A stretch of DNA of 64,000 nucleotides from CAIKMD01 sp035605975. GTDB taxonomy: Bacteria > Pseudomonadota > Alphaproteobacteria > ATCC43930 > CGMCC-115725. Positions within the stretch are counted from its first letter, which is position 1, and the number at the start of each line of letters is the position of its first letter. Under the pieces are notes generated by a model that worked only from the letters and a program-made list of their open reading frames with translations, was not told where the DNA came from and ran no database searches. This document shows positions 1 through 8,944 of the stretch, piece after piece. The translations under genes were made by a program, and so were the position numbers. The DNA is taken from NCBI GenBank assembly GCA_035605975.1, contig DATNGG010000123.1:24146-88145 (forward strand). The letters run 5' to 3'.

Positions 1-4
1 AAGG

Positions 5-277
5 TCAGCGCGCCGATGCGCCGGCATCGGGCTCGACATGGCCCGGGACGATGTCGCCGTTCTTGACATAGGGCGGTACGTATCTCCCTTCGCGCGGGCG
101 GCTGAAATCGGTGTTGGCGAGAATGAGCGCGAGCGATGCGATGGCGAGCGCCGCCGCCGCGACCCAGAGCGAGACCGGCGGCACCGGCGCGGTCCGCCCC
201 AAGGTCAAGCGCCAGCCGACGTAAAGCGCGGTCGGAAGCAGCAGCGGGACGATGATGGTGAGGAGGACCCGCCCCAT
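5..277 (-). CDS. DUF6111-like small membrane protein
   Basis: A 90-residue protein with two hydrophobic helices (about residues 3-22 and 36-55) separated by a short polar loop, followed by a polar tail. It resembles the alphaproteobacterial family DUF6111, which has no known function. It starts 6 bases after the Nudix gene upstream on the same strand, so the two are probably cotranscribed, and the transcript likely continues off the left edge of the window. The family name is from memory of the sequence pattern; the membrane topology is read directly. Confidence 0.7.
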   Translation of the reverse strand: MGRVLLTIIVPLLLPTALYVGWRLTLGRTAPVPPVSLWVAAAALAIASLALILANTDFSRPREGRYVPPYVKNGDIVPGHVEPDAGASAR

Positions 278-283
278 CGCGCC

Positions 284-901
284 TTACCGCGTCAGCGCTT
301 CGGCGAGGTTGACGAGCATGCCGGCGGTTGCGCCCCAAATGTTGCGGTGCTGATAGGGCAGCACGAAGAACGAGCGCAGCTCGCCGCGCAGCTCGCGCGA
401 GCGCCGCAGGTGATTGCCGGGATCGAGAACGAAATCGAGCGGCACCTCGAACACCTCGGCGACTTCGCCCGGCTGCGGCGCGAAGCTCTCGGGCGGGCGC
501 ACAAGGCCGACCACGGGCGTGATCTCGAAACCCGTGCCCGTCAGCCAGGTATCGAGCCGGCCCACCACCTCGACATGATTGGTCGGCAGGCCGACCTCTT
601 CCTCGGCCTCGCGCAACGCGGCGTGTACGGCGTCGGGGTCCTCGGGCTCGATCCGCCCGCCCGGGAACGAGATTTGCCCCGCATGATCGGAGAGGTCCGC
701 CGAGCGCAATGTCAGAAGCACGTACCAGCCATGCGGGCGCTCGATAAGCGGCACCAGCACCGCGGCGCGAATGTTGTCGGCCTCGCGCGTGCCGTTGCCG
801 CGCGTGCCGATCGCGGGCGCGAGGAAGTGCGCGCGAATCGCGGCGCGACTCAGGCCGCGTCCATTGCCTGGTCCAGCGGGAAAAACGTCCCTTTGCTCCA
901 T
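284..901 (-). CDS. CoA pyrophosphatase-type Nudix hydrolase
   Basis: A 205-residue Nudix protein. The motif LLTLRS...H.GQISFPGG (residues 62-82) followed by REAEEEVGL (97-105) is the signature of the CoA-diphosphatase/NUDT7-8 branch, in which the Nudix box is preceded by this extra motif. Such enzymes cleave CoA or oxidised CoA to 3',5'-ADP and phosphopantetheine in the cytoplasm. The ATG start overlaps the end of the DUF1285 gene by 52 bases; no later ATG, GTG or TTG before the domain is evident, so the overlap appears real. The substrate is inferred from the family. Confidence 0.85.
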   Translation of the reverse strand: MEQRDVFPAGPGNGRGLSRAAIRAHFLAPAIGTRGNGTREADNIRAAVLVPLIERPHGWYVLLTLRSADLSDHAGQISFPGGRIEPEDPDAVHAALREAEEEVGLPTNHVEVVGRLDTWLTGTGFEITPVVGLVRPPESFAPQPGEVAEVFEVPLDFVLDPGNHLRRSRELRGELRSFFVLPYQHRNIWGATAGMLVNLAEALTR

Positions 902-1419
902 ACCCCGAACCGGGTCGTGTGGCCGACCCGCTCCTCCCCGGCCAGTTCAACGAGCTCGTAGAATACCGGGCGCACAACGCGCGCTTCCAGCCCGTTTCGC
1001 ACCAAGATATAGGGCCGCGGACCGCCATTGGCCGGGTCGGTCGCGACGCGCAGCGGGTGCACGGCGTCGAGCGTCACCAAATCGCCAACATTGGTGCGAA
1101 AGATGAGCGCCTGATCGCGCGCGCTGCCGCGCCGCTCCAGCGCGACGGCGAGGAAGGGCGCATCTTCGACGGTGATGCGGCCGCGTTCGGCAGGCGTGAT
1201 CAACCAATAATCGCCTGCCGCATCGCGGCTCAGCACCCGGCTGAACAGCCCCATCAATGACGCGCGATTGATTGGAGTCCCGCGATAGAACCAGCTACCA
1301 TTCCGGTCTATGCGAATAGCGAAATGGCCGCAATCCCGGGGCCCGGCGCGTCCTGGCGGCGCTTCGGCGGCCGCCGCGAGGCGCGCAAGCCCGGGCGCAC
1401 TGGAGTCTGCATCGTCCAT
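850..1419 (-). CDS. DUF1285 family protein
   Basis: A 189-residue cytoplasmic protein matching the DUF1285 pattern: FAIRIDRNGSWFYRGTPI near residues 33-50, YWLITPAERGRI at 71-82, and a closing WSKGTFFPL segment. The family is conserved in proteobacteria and has no established role. The ATG at 1419 is only 33 bases from the GTG of the divergent MoxR gene. A much longer reading frame continues upstream on this strand, but it runs antisense through the MoxR gene and is not coding. It leads an operon with the Nudix and DUF6111 genes. Confidence 0.85.
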   Translation of the reverse strand: MDDADSSAPGLARLAAAAEAPPGRAGPRDCGHFAIRIDRNGSWFYRGTPINRASLMGLFSRVLSRDAAGDYWLITPAERGRITVEDAPFLAVALERRGSARDQALIFRTNVGDLVTLDAVHPLRVATDPANGGPRPYILVRNGLEARVVRPVFYELVELAGEERVGHTTRFGVWSKGTFFPLDQAMDAA

Positions 1420-1452
1420 GATCGCCCTTCGGCCGCAGGAGGAGTCGTTCCC

Positions 1453-2463
1453 GTGAGCAGCCCTGACACAATTCGCCCGGTCGGCGGCGCCGGTGCCGAC
1501 CTTGCCGCCGAGATCGACACGCTCGGCCAGCGCCTCGCCGCGGTGCGCGAGCGCATCGGCCGCGTCATCTTCGGCCAGCGCGAGGTGATCGATCAAGCCC
1601 TCATCACCCTGCTCGCCGGCGGCCACGCGCTGCTGATCGGCGTGCCGGGCCTCGCCAAGACCCGGCTGGTCGAAACCCTTGGCACCGTGCTGGGGCTCGA
1701 GGACAAGCGCATCCAATGCACGCCCGATCTCATGCCGGCCGATATTCTTGGCTCGGAAGTGCTCGAAGAGAGCGAGAGCGGGCGTCGCTCCTTCCGCTTC
1801 ATCCAAGGGCCGGTGTTCTGCCAGCTGCTGATGGCCGACGAGATCAACCGCGCCAGCCCGCGCACGCAATCGGCGCTGCTGCAGGCGATGCAGGAAGGCC
1901 GGGTTTCCGTCGCCGGGCAATATCACCCGCTGCCCAAGCCGTTCCATGTGCTGGCGACGCAGAACCCGCTCGAGCAGGAAGGCACCTATCCGCTGCCCGA
2001 GGCGCAGCTCGACCGCTTCCTGTTGCAGATCGATGTCGGCTATCCCGATCTCGACGCCGAGCGGCAGATGCTGCTGGCGACCACCGGCATCGCCGAGGAG
2101 ACCGCCTCGCCCGTGCTGACCGCGGCCGAGCTCGCCCAGGCGCAGCGCCTCGTGCGGCGCGTGCCCGTCGGCGAGAGCGTCGTCGACGCGATCCTCAAAC
2201 TGGTGCGCGCGGCGCGGCCCGGCACCAATGCCGAGGCCGATGCGCAAATCGCCTGGGGGCCGGGCCCGCGCGCGAGCCAGGCGCTGATGCTCGCCTGCCG
2301 GGCGCGAGCGCTGCTCGAAGGGCGCTTCGCGCCTTCGGTCGATGATGTCGTCGCGCTGGCGCCGCCGGTTCTGCGCCACCGCATGGCGCTGACCTTCGCG
2401 ACGCGCGCCGAAGGCGTCGAGCTGAGCCAAGTCATCGGCCGGCTGATCGAGCCGCTGCGTTAA
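1453..2463 (+). CDS. MoxR-family AAA+ ATPase
   Basis: A 336-residue MoxR-type AAA+ ATPase. It has Walker A GVPGLAKT (63-70), Walker B LLMADEINR (125-133) and the MoxR-typical AMQEGRVSVAGQYHPLP and ATQNPLEQEGTYPLPEAQLDRF segments. MoxR ATPases act as chaperones or metal-insertion factors for partners carrying von Willebrand A-like domains, here most likely the DUF58 and BatA-like products downstream. The GTG at 1453 is chosen over an ATG at 1324 because a strong AGGAGG lies at 1438-1443 and the earlier start would overlap the divergent gene. It ends in TAATG, one base overlapping the next gene. Confidence 0.93.
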   Translation: MSSPDTIRPVGGAGADLAAEIDTLGQRLAAVRERIGRVIFGQREVIDQALITLLAGGHALLIGVPGLAKTRLVETLGTVLGLEDKRIQCTPDLMPADILGSEVLEESESGRRSFRFIQGPVFCQLLMADEINRASPRTQSALLQAMQEGRVSVAGQYHPLPKPFHVLATQNPLEQEGTYPLPEAQLDRFLLQIDVGYPDLDAERQMLLATTGIAEETASPVLTAAELAQAQRLVRRVPVGESVVDAILKLVRAARPGTNAEADAQIAWGPGPRASQALMLACRARALLEGRFAPSVDDVVALAPPVLRHRMALTFATRAEGVELSQVIGRLIEPLR

Positions 2464-3329
2464 TGGCGGAGCCCGCCCGTCTCCAGCATCGCGCGGAGCA
2501 GGCGGCTGCGGCGCTGCCGCCTTTGTTGGTTGCGGCCAATCGTGTCGCGGCGACGGTGGCGCAAGGCGTCCATGGCCGCCGCCGCGTCGGGCAGGGCGAG
2601 ACGTTCTGGCAATTCCGCCAATATCAGCCGGGCGATGCCGCCCAGCGCATCGATTGGCGCGAGAGCGCGAAGTCGCAGCGCCTTTATGTGCGCGAGACGG
2701 AATGGGAGGCGGCACAGAGCGTCTGGCTGTGGCGCGACGCCTCGCCCTCGATGGATTACACCTCGGATCGCGGCCTGCCGACCAAGCGCGAGCGCGCCGA
2801 TCTCCTCACCCTCGCTTTGGCGGCGCTGCTGCTGCGCGGCGGCGAGCGCGTGACGCTGCTTGGCAGCGGCATCTTGCCGAGCCATGGGCGCGCGGTGCTC
2901 AACCGCATGGCGATCCAGCTCGGCGATGCCGGCCCCGGCCTGCCGGCGGTCGAGTCCCTGCCGCGCCACGGCCAGGCGGTGCTGATCGGCGACTTCATCA
3001 CGGCGCTCGATGCCGTTGAAGCCGTGGTCGCAGCTTATGCCGCGATGGGCCTCAAAGGCTATCTGCTCCAAGTGCTCGATCCGGCCGAGGAGACCCTGCC
3101 TTTCGAGGGCCGCGTCCGCTTCGAGGGCTTGGAGCGCGAGGCGCCGCTGCTGATCAGCCGGGTCGAGACCCTCCGCGCCGATTATGGCGAGCGGCTGGCG
3201 CGGCATCGCGCGGGGCTTGCCGCCATCGCCCGCGCCGCCAGCTGGCGCTTTGCGACGCATCGCACCGACCGGCCGCCGCACACCGCGCTGCTGGCGCTTT
3301 ACACGGCGCTCGCCGAGCGCGCGGAGTGA
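2463..3329 (+). CDS. DUF58 domain protein
   Basis: A 288-residue DUF58 protein. The family motif YQPGDAAQRIDWRESAKS (54-71) is present, followed by a von Willebrand A-like DASPSM metal-site motif (92-97). DUF58 proteins are regularly encoded directly after MoxR ATPases and are thought to be their partners. The ATG overlaps the moxR stop by one base (TAATG), which implies translational coupling. The next gene follows 3 bases after its stop. Confidence 0.92.
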   Translation: MAEPARLQHRAEQAAAALPPLLVAANRVAATVAQGVHGRRRVGQGETFWQFRQYQPGDAAQRIDWRESAKSQRLYVRETEWEAAQSVWLWRDASPSMDYTSDRGLPTKRERADLLTLALAALLLRGGERVTLLGSGILPSHGRAVLNRMAIQLGDAGPGLPAVESLPRHGQAVLIGDFITALDAVEAVVAAYAAMGLKGYLLQVLDPAEETLPFEGRVRFEGLEREAPLLISRVETLRADYGERLARHRAGLAAIARAASWRFATHRTDRPPHTALLALYTALAERAE

Positions 3330-3332
3330 GCG

Positions 3333-6062
3333 ATGCTCGCGCTCGGCCCCTTCGCCTTTGCCGCGCCCTGGCTGCTGATCGGTCTCGCCAGCCTGCCGAT
3401 CCTGTGGTGGCTCTTACGCGTGACGCCGCCGGCGCCGCGCCGTGTGCGCTTCCCCGCGCTGCGTCTGCTGCTCGGCCTTGTGCCGCGCGAAGAGACACCG
3501 GCGAAGACGCCGCTCTGGCTCATCCTGCTGCGCATGGCGCTGGCGGCGCTCATCATTCTCGCTTTGGCGCATCCGCTGCTCAATCCGCGCGCGCGGCTTG
3601 TCGGCTCGGGCCCGCTCGTCCTCGCCGTCGACAATGGCTGGAGCGCCGCGCGCCATTGGGATGAGCGCCGCACGACGCTCGACTCTCTGATCGCCCAAGC
3701 CGACCGCGAAGGCCGCAACGTCGTGCTGCTGCCGACGGCGCCGCTGCCCGGCAACGCCGCGCCGCCGCCGCTGTCGCTGCTGCGACCGGCGGACGCTCAT
3801 GCCGCCGTGACCGAACTCGCGCCCATGCCCTGGCCCGAGGATCGCCAAGCAGCGCTGGCGCGGCTGCAAAAGCTCAATCTAGCCGGCGGCGCCGATCTCG
3901 TCTGGCTGTCGGACGGGATCGATGACGGCGAGGCGACACCTTTCGCGCAAGGCTTGGCAAAGCTCGGTGCGCTGCGCGTGCTCGACGACCCGCCCACCGA
4001 ATTGCCGCGCCTGCTCGCCGCGGGCAATCGCGACGAGAAGGATCTGACGGCGATCGTCAGCCGCGCCGATGCGAGCGCGCCGCTCGATCTCTATCTGCGC
4101 GTGCTCGGCGATGACGGCCGTCTCCTCGCGCGCCAGCAAGTGACGCTGCCGGAAGGGGCGTTGCGCAAGGAAGTGCGGCTGCAAATGCCGAGCGAGTTGC
4201 GCAACCGCGCAACGCAAATCCAGATCGAGGGCGAGGCATCGGCCGGCGCGGTGCTGCTGCTCGACGAGCGCTGGCGCCGGCGTCCGGTCGGCGTCGTCGT
4301 GCCGCACAGCTCGGGCCCGGCCCAGCCTTTGCTGAGCGGCGTCTATTACGTCGAAAAGGCGCTCGCGCCCTTCAGCGAGGTGCGCGAGGGCGATGTCCCC
4401 ACTTTGCTCAAAGGCGAGATCGCGGTTCTGGTTCTCCCCGACCGCTCACCCAATGGGCCGGCCGAAGCCACTGCCCTCGACACATGGATCAACGCCGGCG
4501 GCACGGTGCTGCGCTTTGCCGGCCCGCGTCTCGCCGAAGAGACCGGGACCGACACGCTGTTGCCGGTGACCTTGCGCAAGGGCGGCCGCACCTTGGGCGG
4601 CGCGCTCTCTTGGGAGAAGCCGGCACGGCTCGCGCCCTTCGACGCATCGAGCCCCTTCGCCGGCCTTAGCATCCCCGAGGACGTGACCATCGCTCGGCAA
4701 GTGCTCGCCGAGCCGACGCTCGATCTCGGCAACAAGACCTGGGCGCGGCTGACCGACGGCACGCCGCTGGTCACCGCCGAAAAGCGCGGCAAAGGCTGGC
4801 TCGTGCTCGTTCATACGACCGCCGATCCGGAATGGTCGACCCTTGGCATTTCCGGACTCTTCGTCGACATGCTCCGCCGCATCGTCGCGCTGAGCCAGGG
4901 CGTCACCGGCAACAGCGACAAGCCGCTGCCGCCGGTCGAGACCCTCGATGGCTATGGCCGGCTGCAGCGTGCCTCGGCGACCGCGTCGACGATCCAGGCC
5001 GGCGGCTTTGCCAAGACCATCGCCTCGGCGAAATTTCCGCCCGGCTTCTACGGCACCGAGGATGCGCGCCAGGCGCTCAACCTCGCGCCGGCGGTGAAGC
5101 GCTTCGCCGCCCTTCCCGAGCTTCCGCCCGGCGTCGAGCGCACCTCCTATGCGCGCGGGCCGGAGATCGATTTCCGCCCGGGCCTGCTGACGGCGGCGCT
5201 GGCGCTCGGCCTCATCGATCTGCTCGTCGCCTATGCGCTGCGCGGGCTTTTCGCCGGCCTCGCCCGGTGGAAGCGCGGCGCCGCGTCGGGCGCCGGCGCG
5301 CTGCTTCTCATCGCGCTCGCCCAGCCGGCGCAGGCGCAGAGCAACGACGATTTCGCGATCAAGGCGACCAGCGGCTTTCATCTCGCCTATGTCCAAACCG
5401 GCGTGCCCGAGGCGGATGCGGAATCGCAGGCGGGCCTCGCCGGGCTGTCGCGCGTGCTGCGGCAGCGCACGGCCGTCGAGGCGGGCGAGCCGATGGCCGT
5501 CGATATCGAGCATGACCAGCTGATTTTCTTTCCGCTGCTCTATTGGCCGGTGGTGGCGGGCGAGGCGCCGCCTTCGCCGCAGGCGGTCGAGCGCATCAAC
5601 AAATATCTTGCAACCGGCGGCACCATCCTGTTCGACACCCAGGATCAGGGCGAGAGCACGCCTTTGACCGCGAGCACGACGCAGCAGCGGCTGCGGCAGA
5701 TCGCGGCGGGGCTCGAAATTCCCGGCCTCGTCCCGGTCCCGCCCGATCACGTCCTGACCAAGTCCTTCTACCTGCTGCAGGAGTTTCCCGGCCGCTGGGC
5801 AGGCGGAACGCTGTGGGTCGAGCCGACCGCCGATCAGGTCAATGACGGCGTCTCGAGCGTCATCGTCGGCAGCAATGATTGGGCCGGCGCCTGGGCGATC
5901 GACGGCAGCGGCCGGCCCTTGCACGCCGCGGTGCCCGGCGGCGAGCCGCAGCGCGAATTCGCTTATCGCTTCGGCGTCAACCTCGTGATGTATGCGCTCA
6001 CCGGCAATTACAAGAGCGATCAGGTGCATGTGCCGGCGATCCTGGAGCGGCTCGGCCAATGA
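3333..6062 (+). CDS. BatA-like/DUF4159 membrane protein
   Basis: A 909-residue protein. The N-terminus (about 10-80) has the BatA/aerotolerance-regulator helix pair, including PWLLIGLASLPILWWLLR and a second helix near 62-80. A large periplasmic region follows, then one or two helices near 610-665 and a C-terminal DUF4159 domain starting about residue 672 (SNDDFAIKATSGFHLAYV). This architecture is common in alphaproteobacterial MoxR operons. The role, probably in envelope stress or membrane-complex assembly, is inferred from context only. Its stop overlaps the next ATG (ATGA). Confidence 0.9.
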   Translation: MLALGPFAFAAPWLLIGLASLPILWWLLRVTPPAPRRVRFPALRLLLGLVPREETPAKTPLWLILLRMALAALIILALAHPLLNPRARLVGSGPLVLAVDNGWSAARHWDERRTTLDSLIAQADREGRNVVLLPTAPLPGNAAPPPLSLLRPADAHAAVTELAPMPWPEDRQAALARLQKLNLAGGADLVWLSDGIDDGEATPFAQGLAKLGALRVLDDPPTELPRLLAAGNRDEKDLTAIVSRADASAPLDLYLRVLGDDGRLLARQQVTLPEGALRKEVRLQMPSELRNRATQIQIEGEASAGAVLLLDERWRRRPVGVVVPHSSGPAQPLLSGVYYVEKALAPFSEVREGDVPTLLKGEIAVLVLPDRSPNGPAEATALDTWINAGGTVLRFAGPRLAEETGTDTLLPVTLRKGGRTLGGALSWEKPARLAPFDASSPFAGLSIPEDVTIARQVLAEPTLDLGNKTWARLTDGTPLVTAEKRGKGWLVLVHTTADPEWSTLGISGLFVDMLRRIVALSQGVTGNSDKPLPPVETLDGYGRLQRASATASTIQAGGFAKTIASAKFPPGFYGTEDARQALNLAPAVKRFAALPELPPGVERTSYARGPEIDFRPGLLTAALALGLIDLLVAYALRGLFAGLARWKRGAASGAGALLLIALAQPAQAQSNDDFAIKATSGFHLAYVQTGVPEADAESQAGLAGLSRVLRQRTAVEAGEPMAVDIEHDQLIFFPLLYWPVVAGEAPPSPQAVERINKYLATGGTILFDTQDQGESTPLTASTTQQRLRQIAAGLEIPGLVPVPPDHVLTKSFYLLQEFPGRWAGGTLWVEPTADQVNDGVSSVIVGSNDWAGAWAIDGSGRPLHAAVPGGEPQREFAYRFGVNLVMYALTGNYKSDQVHVPAILERLGQ

Positions 6063-8158
6063 GCGGCCTCGCCACCATCGGCGGCTATAGCGTCGCCGCG
6101 TCGCCGCTTCTGCCCTGGCTGGCGATCGGCGTCTTCGTCGCGCTCGCCGCGCTCATTCTCGGCTATGGCGCACTGCGCCGCGCCCGCGGCACGGGCTGGC
6201 GCCTCGCCGCCTGTGCGATGCTGCTCGTCATCCTGCTCGATCCCTCGCTCGTCGAGGAGCAGCGCGTGCCGCAAAAGGACGTGGCGGTGGTGGTGGTCGA
6301 TGATTCGCCGAGCATGCGGATCGGCCAGCGCCGCCTCTATGCGCAGCAGGCGCTCGACACGCTGGAGCAGCGCCTTGCCGCCTTCAAGGACCTCGATGTG
6401 CGGATCGTCCATGCGGGCGCGCCCGACGCCAATGCGCCGATGGCCGATACCGGCACGCAGCTCTACACCGCGCTGACCCGCGCCCTCGCCGATGTGCCGC
6501 GCCAGCGCATCGCCGGCGCGATCATGATCACCGATGGCGAGGTGCACGACATGCCGGCGCCGGCCCAGCTCGGCTTCGATGCTCCCTTGCATGTGCTTTT
6601 GACCGGTCAGCCGGGCGAGGCGGACCGGCGTCTCGTCGTCAAGGATGCGCCGAGCTTCGGCCTCGTCGGCAAGGACGTGCACATCAATGTGCGGATCGAA
6701 GATTTGCCGGACGGCGGCAGCGGCGAGGCGCGGCTCACCTTGCGCAAGGATGGCGGCGCGCCGGTCATTCGCACCGTGCCGCTCGGGCGCGACGTGCCGC
6801 TGACGATCCCGATCGATCATGGCGGGGCCAATGTCGTCGAGCTCGAAGCCGAGCGCGGCCCGCACGAGCTTACCCTCGACAACAATCGCGCCGCGCTGGT
6901 CATCAACGGCGTGCGCGACCGGCTCAAAGTGCTGCTGGTCAGCGGCGAGCCGCATCAGGGCGAGCGCACCTGGCGCAACATCCTGAAATCCGATCCGTCG
7001 GTCGACCTCATCCATTTCACCATCCTGCGCCCGCCCGAGAAGCAGGACGGCACGCCGATCCGCGAGCTGTCGCTGATCGCCTTTCCGATCCGCGAGCTGT
7101 TCGATGAGAAACTCGATCAGTTCGACCTGATCATCTTCGACCGCTACAAGCAGATGAACGTTCTGCCGCCCGCCTATCTCGAGAACATCGCGCGCTATGT
7201 CGAGAAGGGCGGCGCGTTTCTTGACGCGGCGGGGCCGAGCTTCGGCTCGCCCGACAGCCTCTACCGCACGCCGCTGGGCGCCGTGCTGCCGGCCGAGCCG
7301 ACCGGCCAGATTTTCGAGCAGGGCTATGTGCCGCATTTGAGCAAGGCCGGCACGCGCCATCCGGTGACCGCCGATCTCCCCGGCCTTCCCGCCGATGCGA
7401 TGAAGACGCCGCCCTGGGGGCGCTGGTTCCTCGATGTCGATGCGCAGGCGCGGCGCGGCACGGTGGTGATGGACGGGCTGGGCGATCACCCGCTGCTCGT
7501 CCTTGACCGGGTCGGCAAGGGCCGGGTCGCCGAGCTGCTTTCCGACGAGATGTGGCTCTGGACGCGCGGCTATGAAGGCGGCGGGCCGCAAGCCGATCTG
7601 CTGCGCCGCGTGGTCTATTGGCTAATGAAGGAGCCCGACCTCGAGGAGAACGATCTGCGCGCCGAGGTCTCGGGCAATCGGCTGATCGTCACCCGCCAAT
7701 CGCTCGAGCCCGATGACCGGCCGGTGCAGGTGACCGGCCCCGACGGCAAGCCGCAGACCCTCAACCTGGCGCCGCAAAGCGGCGGGCGGAGCGTCGGCTC
7801 GCTGCCGGTGACCGAGAGCGGGCTCTACCGGGTCACGGACGGCACGCGCACCGCGCTGGCCGCCGCCGGCGCGCTCAATCCGATCGAGCTTGCCGATGTG
7901 CGCACCACCGACCAAAAGGTCGCGGCCGATGTGAAGGCGACGGGCGGCGGCACCTATTGGGTCGGGCCGGGCGCCATCCCCGAGCTGCGCCGCGTCGGCC
8001 CGGACCGCACCCTGTCCGGCCGCAATTGGCTGGGGCTGCGCCAGAACGGCGATTATGTCGTCACCGGCGTCAGCGAGACGCCGCTTCTGCCCGGGCTCTT
8101 GGCGCTGATCCTCGCGCTCGGCGCCTTCTTCCTCGCCTGGCGGCGCGAAGGGCGATAG
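6059..8158 (+). CDS. Large membrane protein with glutamine-amidotransferase-like fold, Bat operon
   Basis: A 699-residue protein starting at the ATGA overlap with the DUF4159 gene, rather than at the in-frame start further upstream. Two helices lie at residues 12-55 and one at the C-terminus (LLPGLLALILALGAFFLAW). The domain between is periplasmic. VVVVDDSPSMRIG (about 76-88) is a von Willebrand A-like metal site, and a later segment (about 300-520) resembles the class I glutamine-amidotransferase-like fold seen in proteins of this operon type. No catalytic triad was identified, so an enzymatic role is not claimed. It closes the four-gene operon. Confidence 0.85.
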   Translation: MSGLATIGGYSVAASPLLPWLAIGVFVALAALILGYGALRRARGTGWRLAACAMLLVILLDPSLVEEQRVPQKDVAVVVVDDSPSMRIGQRRLYAQQALDTLEQRLAAFKDLDVRIVHAGAPDANAPMADTGTQLYTALTRALADVPRQRIAGAIMITDGEVHDMPAPAQLGFDAPLHVLLTGQPGEADRRLVVKDAPSFGLVGKDVHINVRIEDLPDGGSGEARLTLRKDGGAPVIRTVPLGRDVPLTIPIDHGGANVVELEAERGPHELTLDNNRAALVINGVRDRLKVLLVSGEPHQGERTWRNILKSDPSVDLIHFTILRPPEKQDGTPIRELSLIAFPIRELFDEKLDQFDLIIFDRYKQMNVLPPAYLENIARYVEKGGAFLDAAGPSFGSPDSLYRTPLGAVLPAEPTGQIFEQGYVPHLSKAGTRHPVTADLPGLPADAMKTPPWGRWFLDVDAQARRGTVVMDGLGDHPLLVLDRVGKGRVAELLSDEMWLWTRGYEGGGPQADLLRRVVYWLMKEPDLEENDLRAEVSGNRLIVTRQSLEPDDRPVQVTGPDGKPQTLNLAPQSGGRSVGSLPVTESGLYRVTDGTRTALAAAGALNPIELADVRTTDQKVAADVKATGGGTYWVGPGAIPELRRVGPDRTLSGRNWLGLRQNGDYVVTGVSETPLLPGLLALILALGAFFLAWRREGR

Positions 8159-8184
8159 AAGGCTTAACCCATTTCCGCTAGAGC

Positions 8185-8943
8185 ATGGTCCGCTCGAATG
8201 GGGAATGGGTGCCGCTTGAAGAGATCGCGCCATCGCTTGCCAGGCCGGAGGCTGACGCTGTGCTGAGGCATGTTCTCGCGCCGATCCATCGCGATGGCTG
8301 GCGCTTCATCGCGATTTTCGCCGTCGTGGCCGCGATCCTCTTCTGGATCGCGCAGCCGCTCGGCTGGCTCGGCCTCTTGGCCACCCTTTGGTGCATCTAT
8401 TTCTTCCGCGATCCCTGGCGGGTGAGCCCGCAACGCCCCGGTCTCGTGCTGTCGCCGGCGGATGGGCTCATCATCGCGATCGACGAGGCGCCGCCGCCGC
8501 CCGAGCTCGGTTTCGGCCCGCAGAGGATGCGCCGGATCGCCATCTTCATGAGCGTCTTCGACGTACATGTGAACCGCGCGCCGATGGCCGGCAACGTCGC
8601 CAAGCTTGCCTACAGCCCGGGAAAATTTTTCAATGCGAGCCTCGACAAGGCGAGCAGCGACAATGAGCGCATGGCAACCCGGCTCTCGACCGCCGGTGGC
8701 GACATTGCCGTGGTGCAGATCGCCGGGCTGGTCGCGCGCCGTATCGTCTCGACATTGCGCGAGGGCGAAACGATCATCGCCGGCCAGCGCATCGGCCTCA
8801 TCCGCTTCGGCAGCCGCGCCGAGGTCTATCTGCCGCCGAGCTGGGCGGTGCTGGCGTTGATCGGTCAGCGCGCTTTGGGCGGCGAGACCGTGCTGGCCGA
8901 TGCCTCGAGCACCGAGCCGCTGCGCCGCGCGACGGAGCACTGA
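8185..8943 (+). CDS. psd: Phosphatidylserine decarboxylase, short pyruvoyl type
   Basis: A 252-residue decarboxylase that converts phosphatidylserine to phosphatidylethanolamine at the inner membrane. A hydrophobic hairpin at about 41-72 anchors it. The motif IRFGSRAEVYLP contains the self-cleavage site Gly209/Ser210, where Ser becomes the pyruvoyl prosthetic group. Conserved segments include SPADG (about 89-93) and MSVFDVHVNRAP (about 129-140). The length fits the short alphaproteobacterial form. It lies one base upstream of pssA, which makes its substrate, so the pair forms the PE pathway operon. The gap before it (8159-8184) holds nothing obvious. Confidence 0.95.
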   Translation: MVRSNGEWVPLEEIAPSLARPEADAVLRHVLAPIHRDGWRFIAIFAVVAAILFWIAQPLGWLGLLATLWCIYFFRDPWRVSPQRPGLVLSPADGLIIAIDEAPPPPELGFGPQRMRRIAIFMSVFDVHVNRAPMAGNVAKLAYSPGKFFNASLDKASSDNERMATRLSTAGGDIAVVQIAGLVARRIVSTLREGETIIAGQRIGLIRFGSRAEVYLPPSWAVLALIGQRALGGETVLADASSTEPLRRATEH

Positions 8944-8944
8944 C

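Noticed and set aside
1420..2715. N-terminal extension of the DUF1285 frame across the MoxR gene
   Set aside because: Runs antisense to a clear AAA+ ATPase; the DUF1285 domain and a suitable ATG begin at 1419.
4446..6059. Long antisense frames over the BatA/DUF4159 and following membrane gene (also 6020-7591)
   Set aside because: No domains, antisense to well-supported operon genes with coupled starts and stops.
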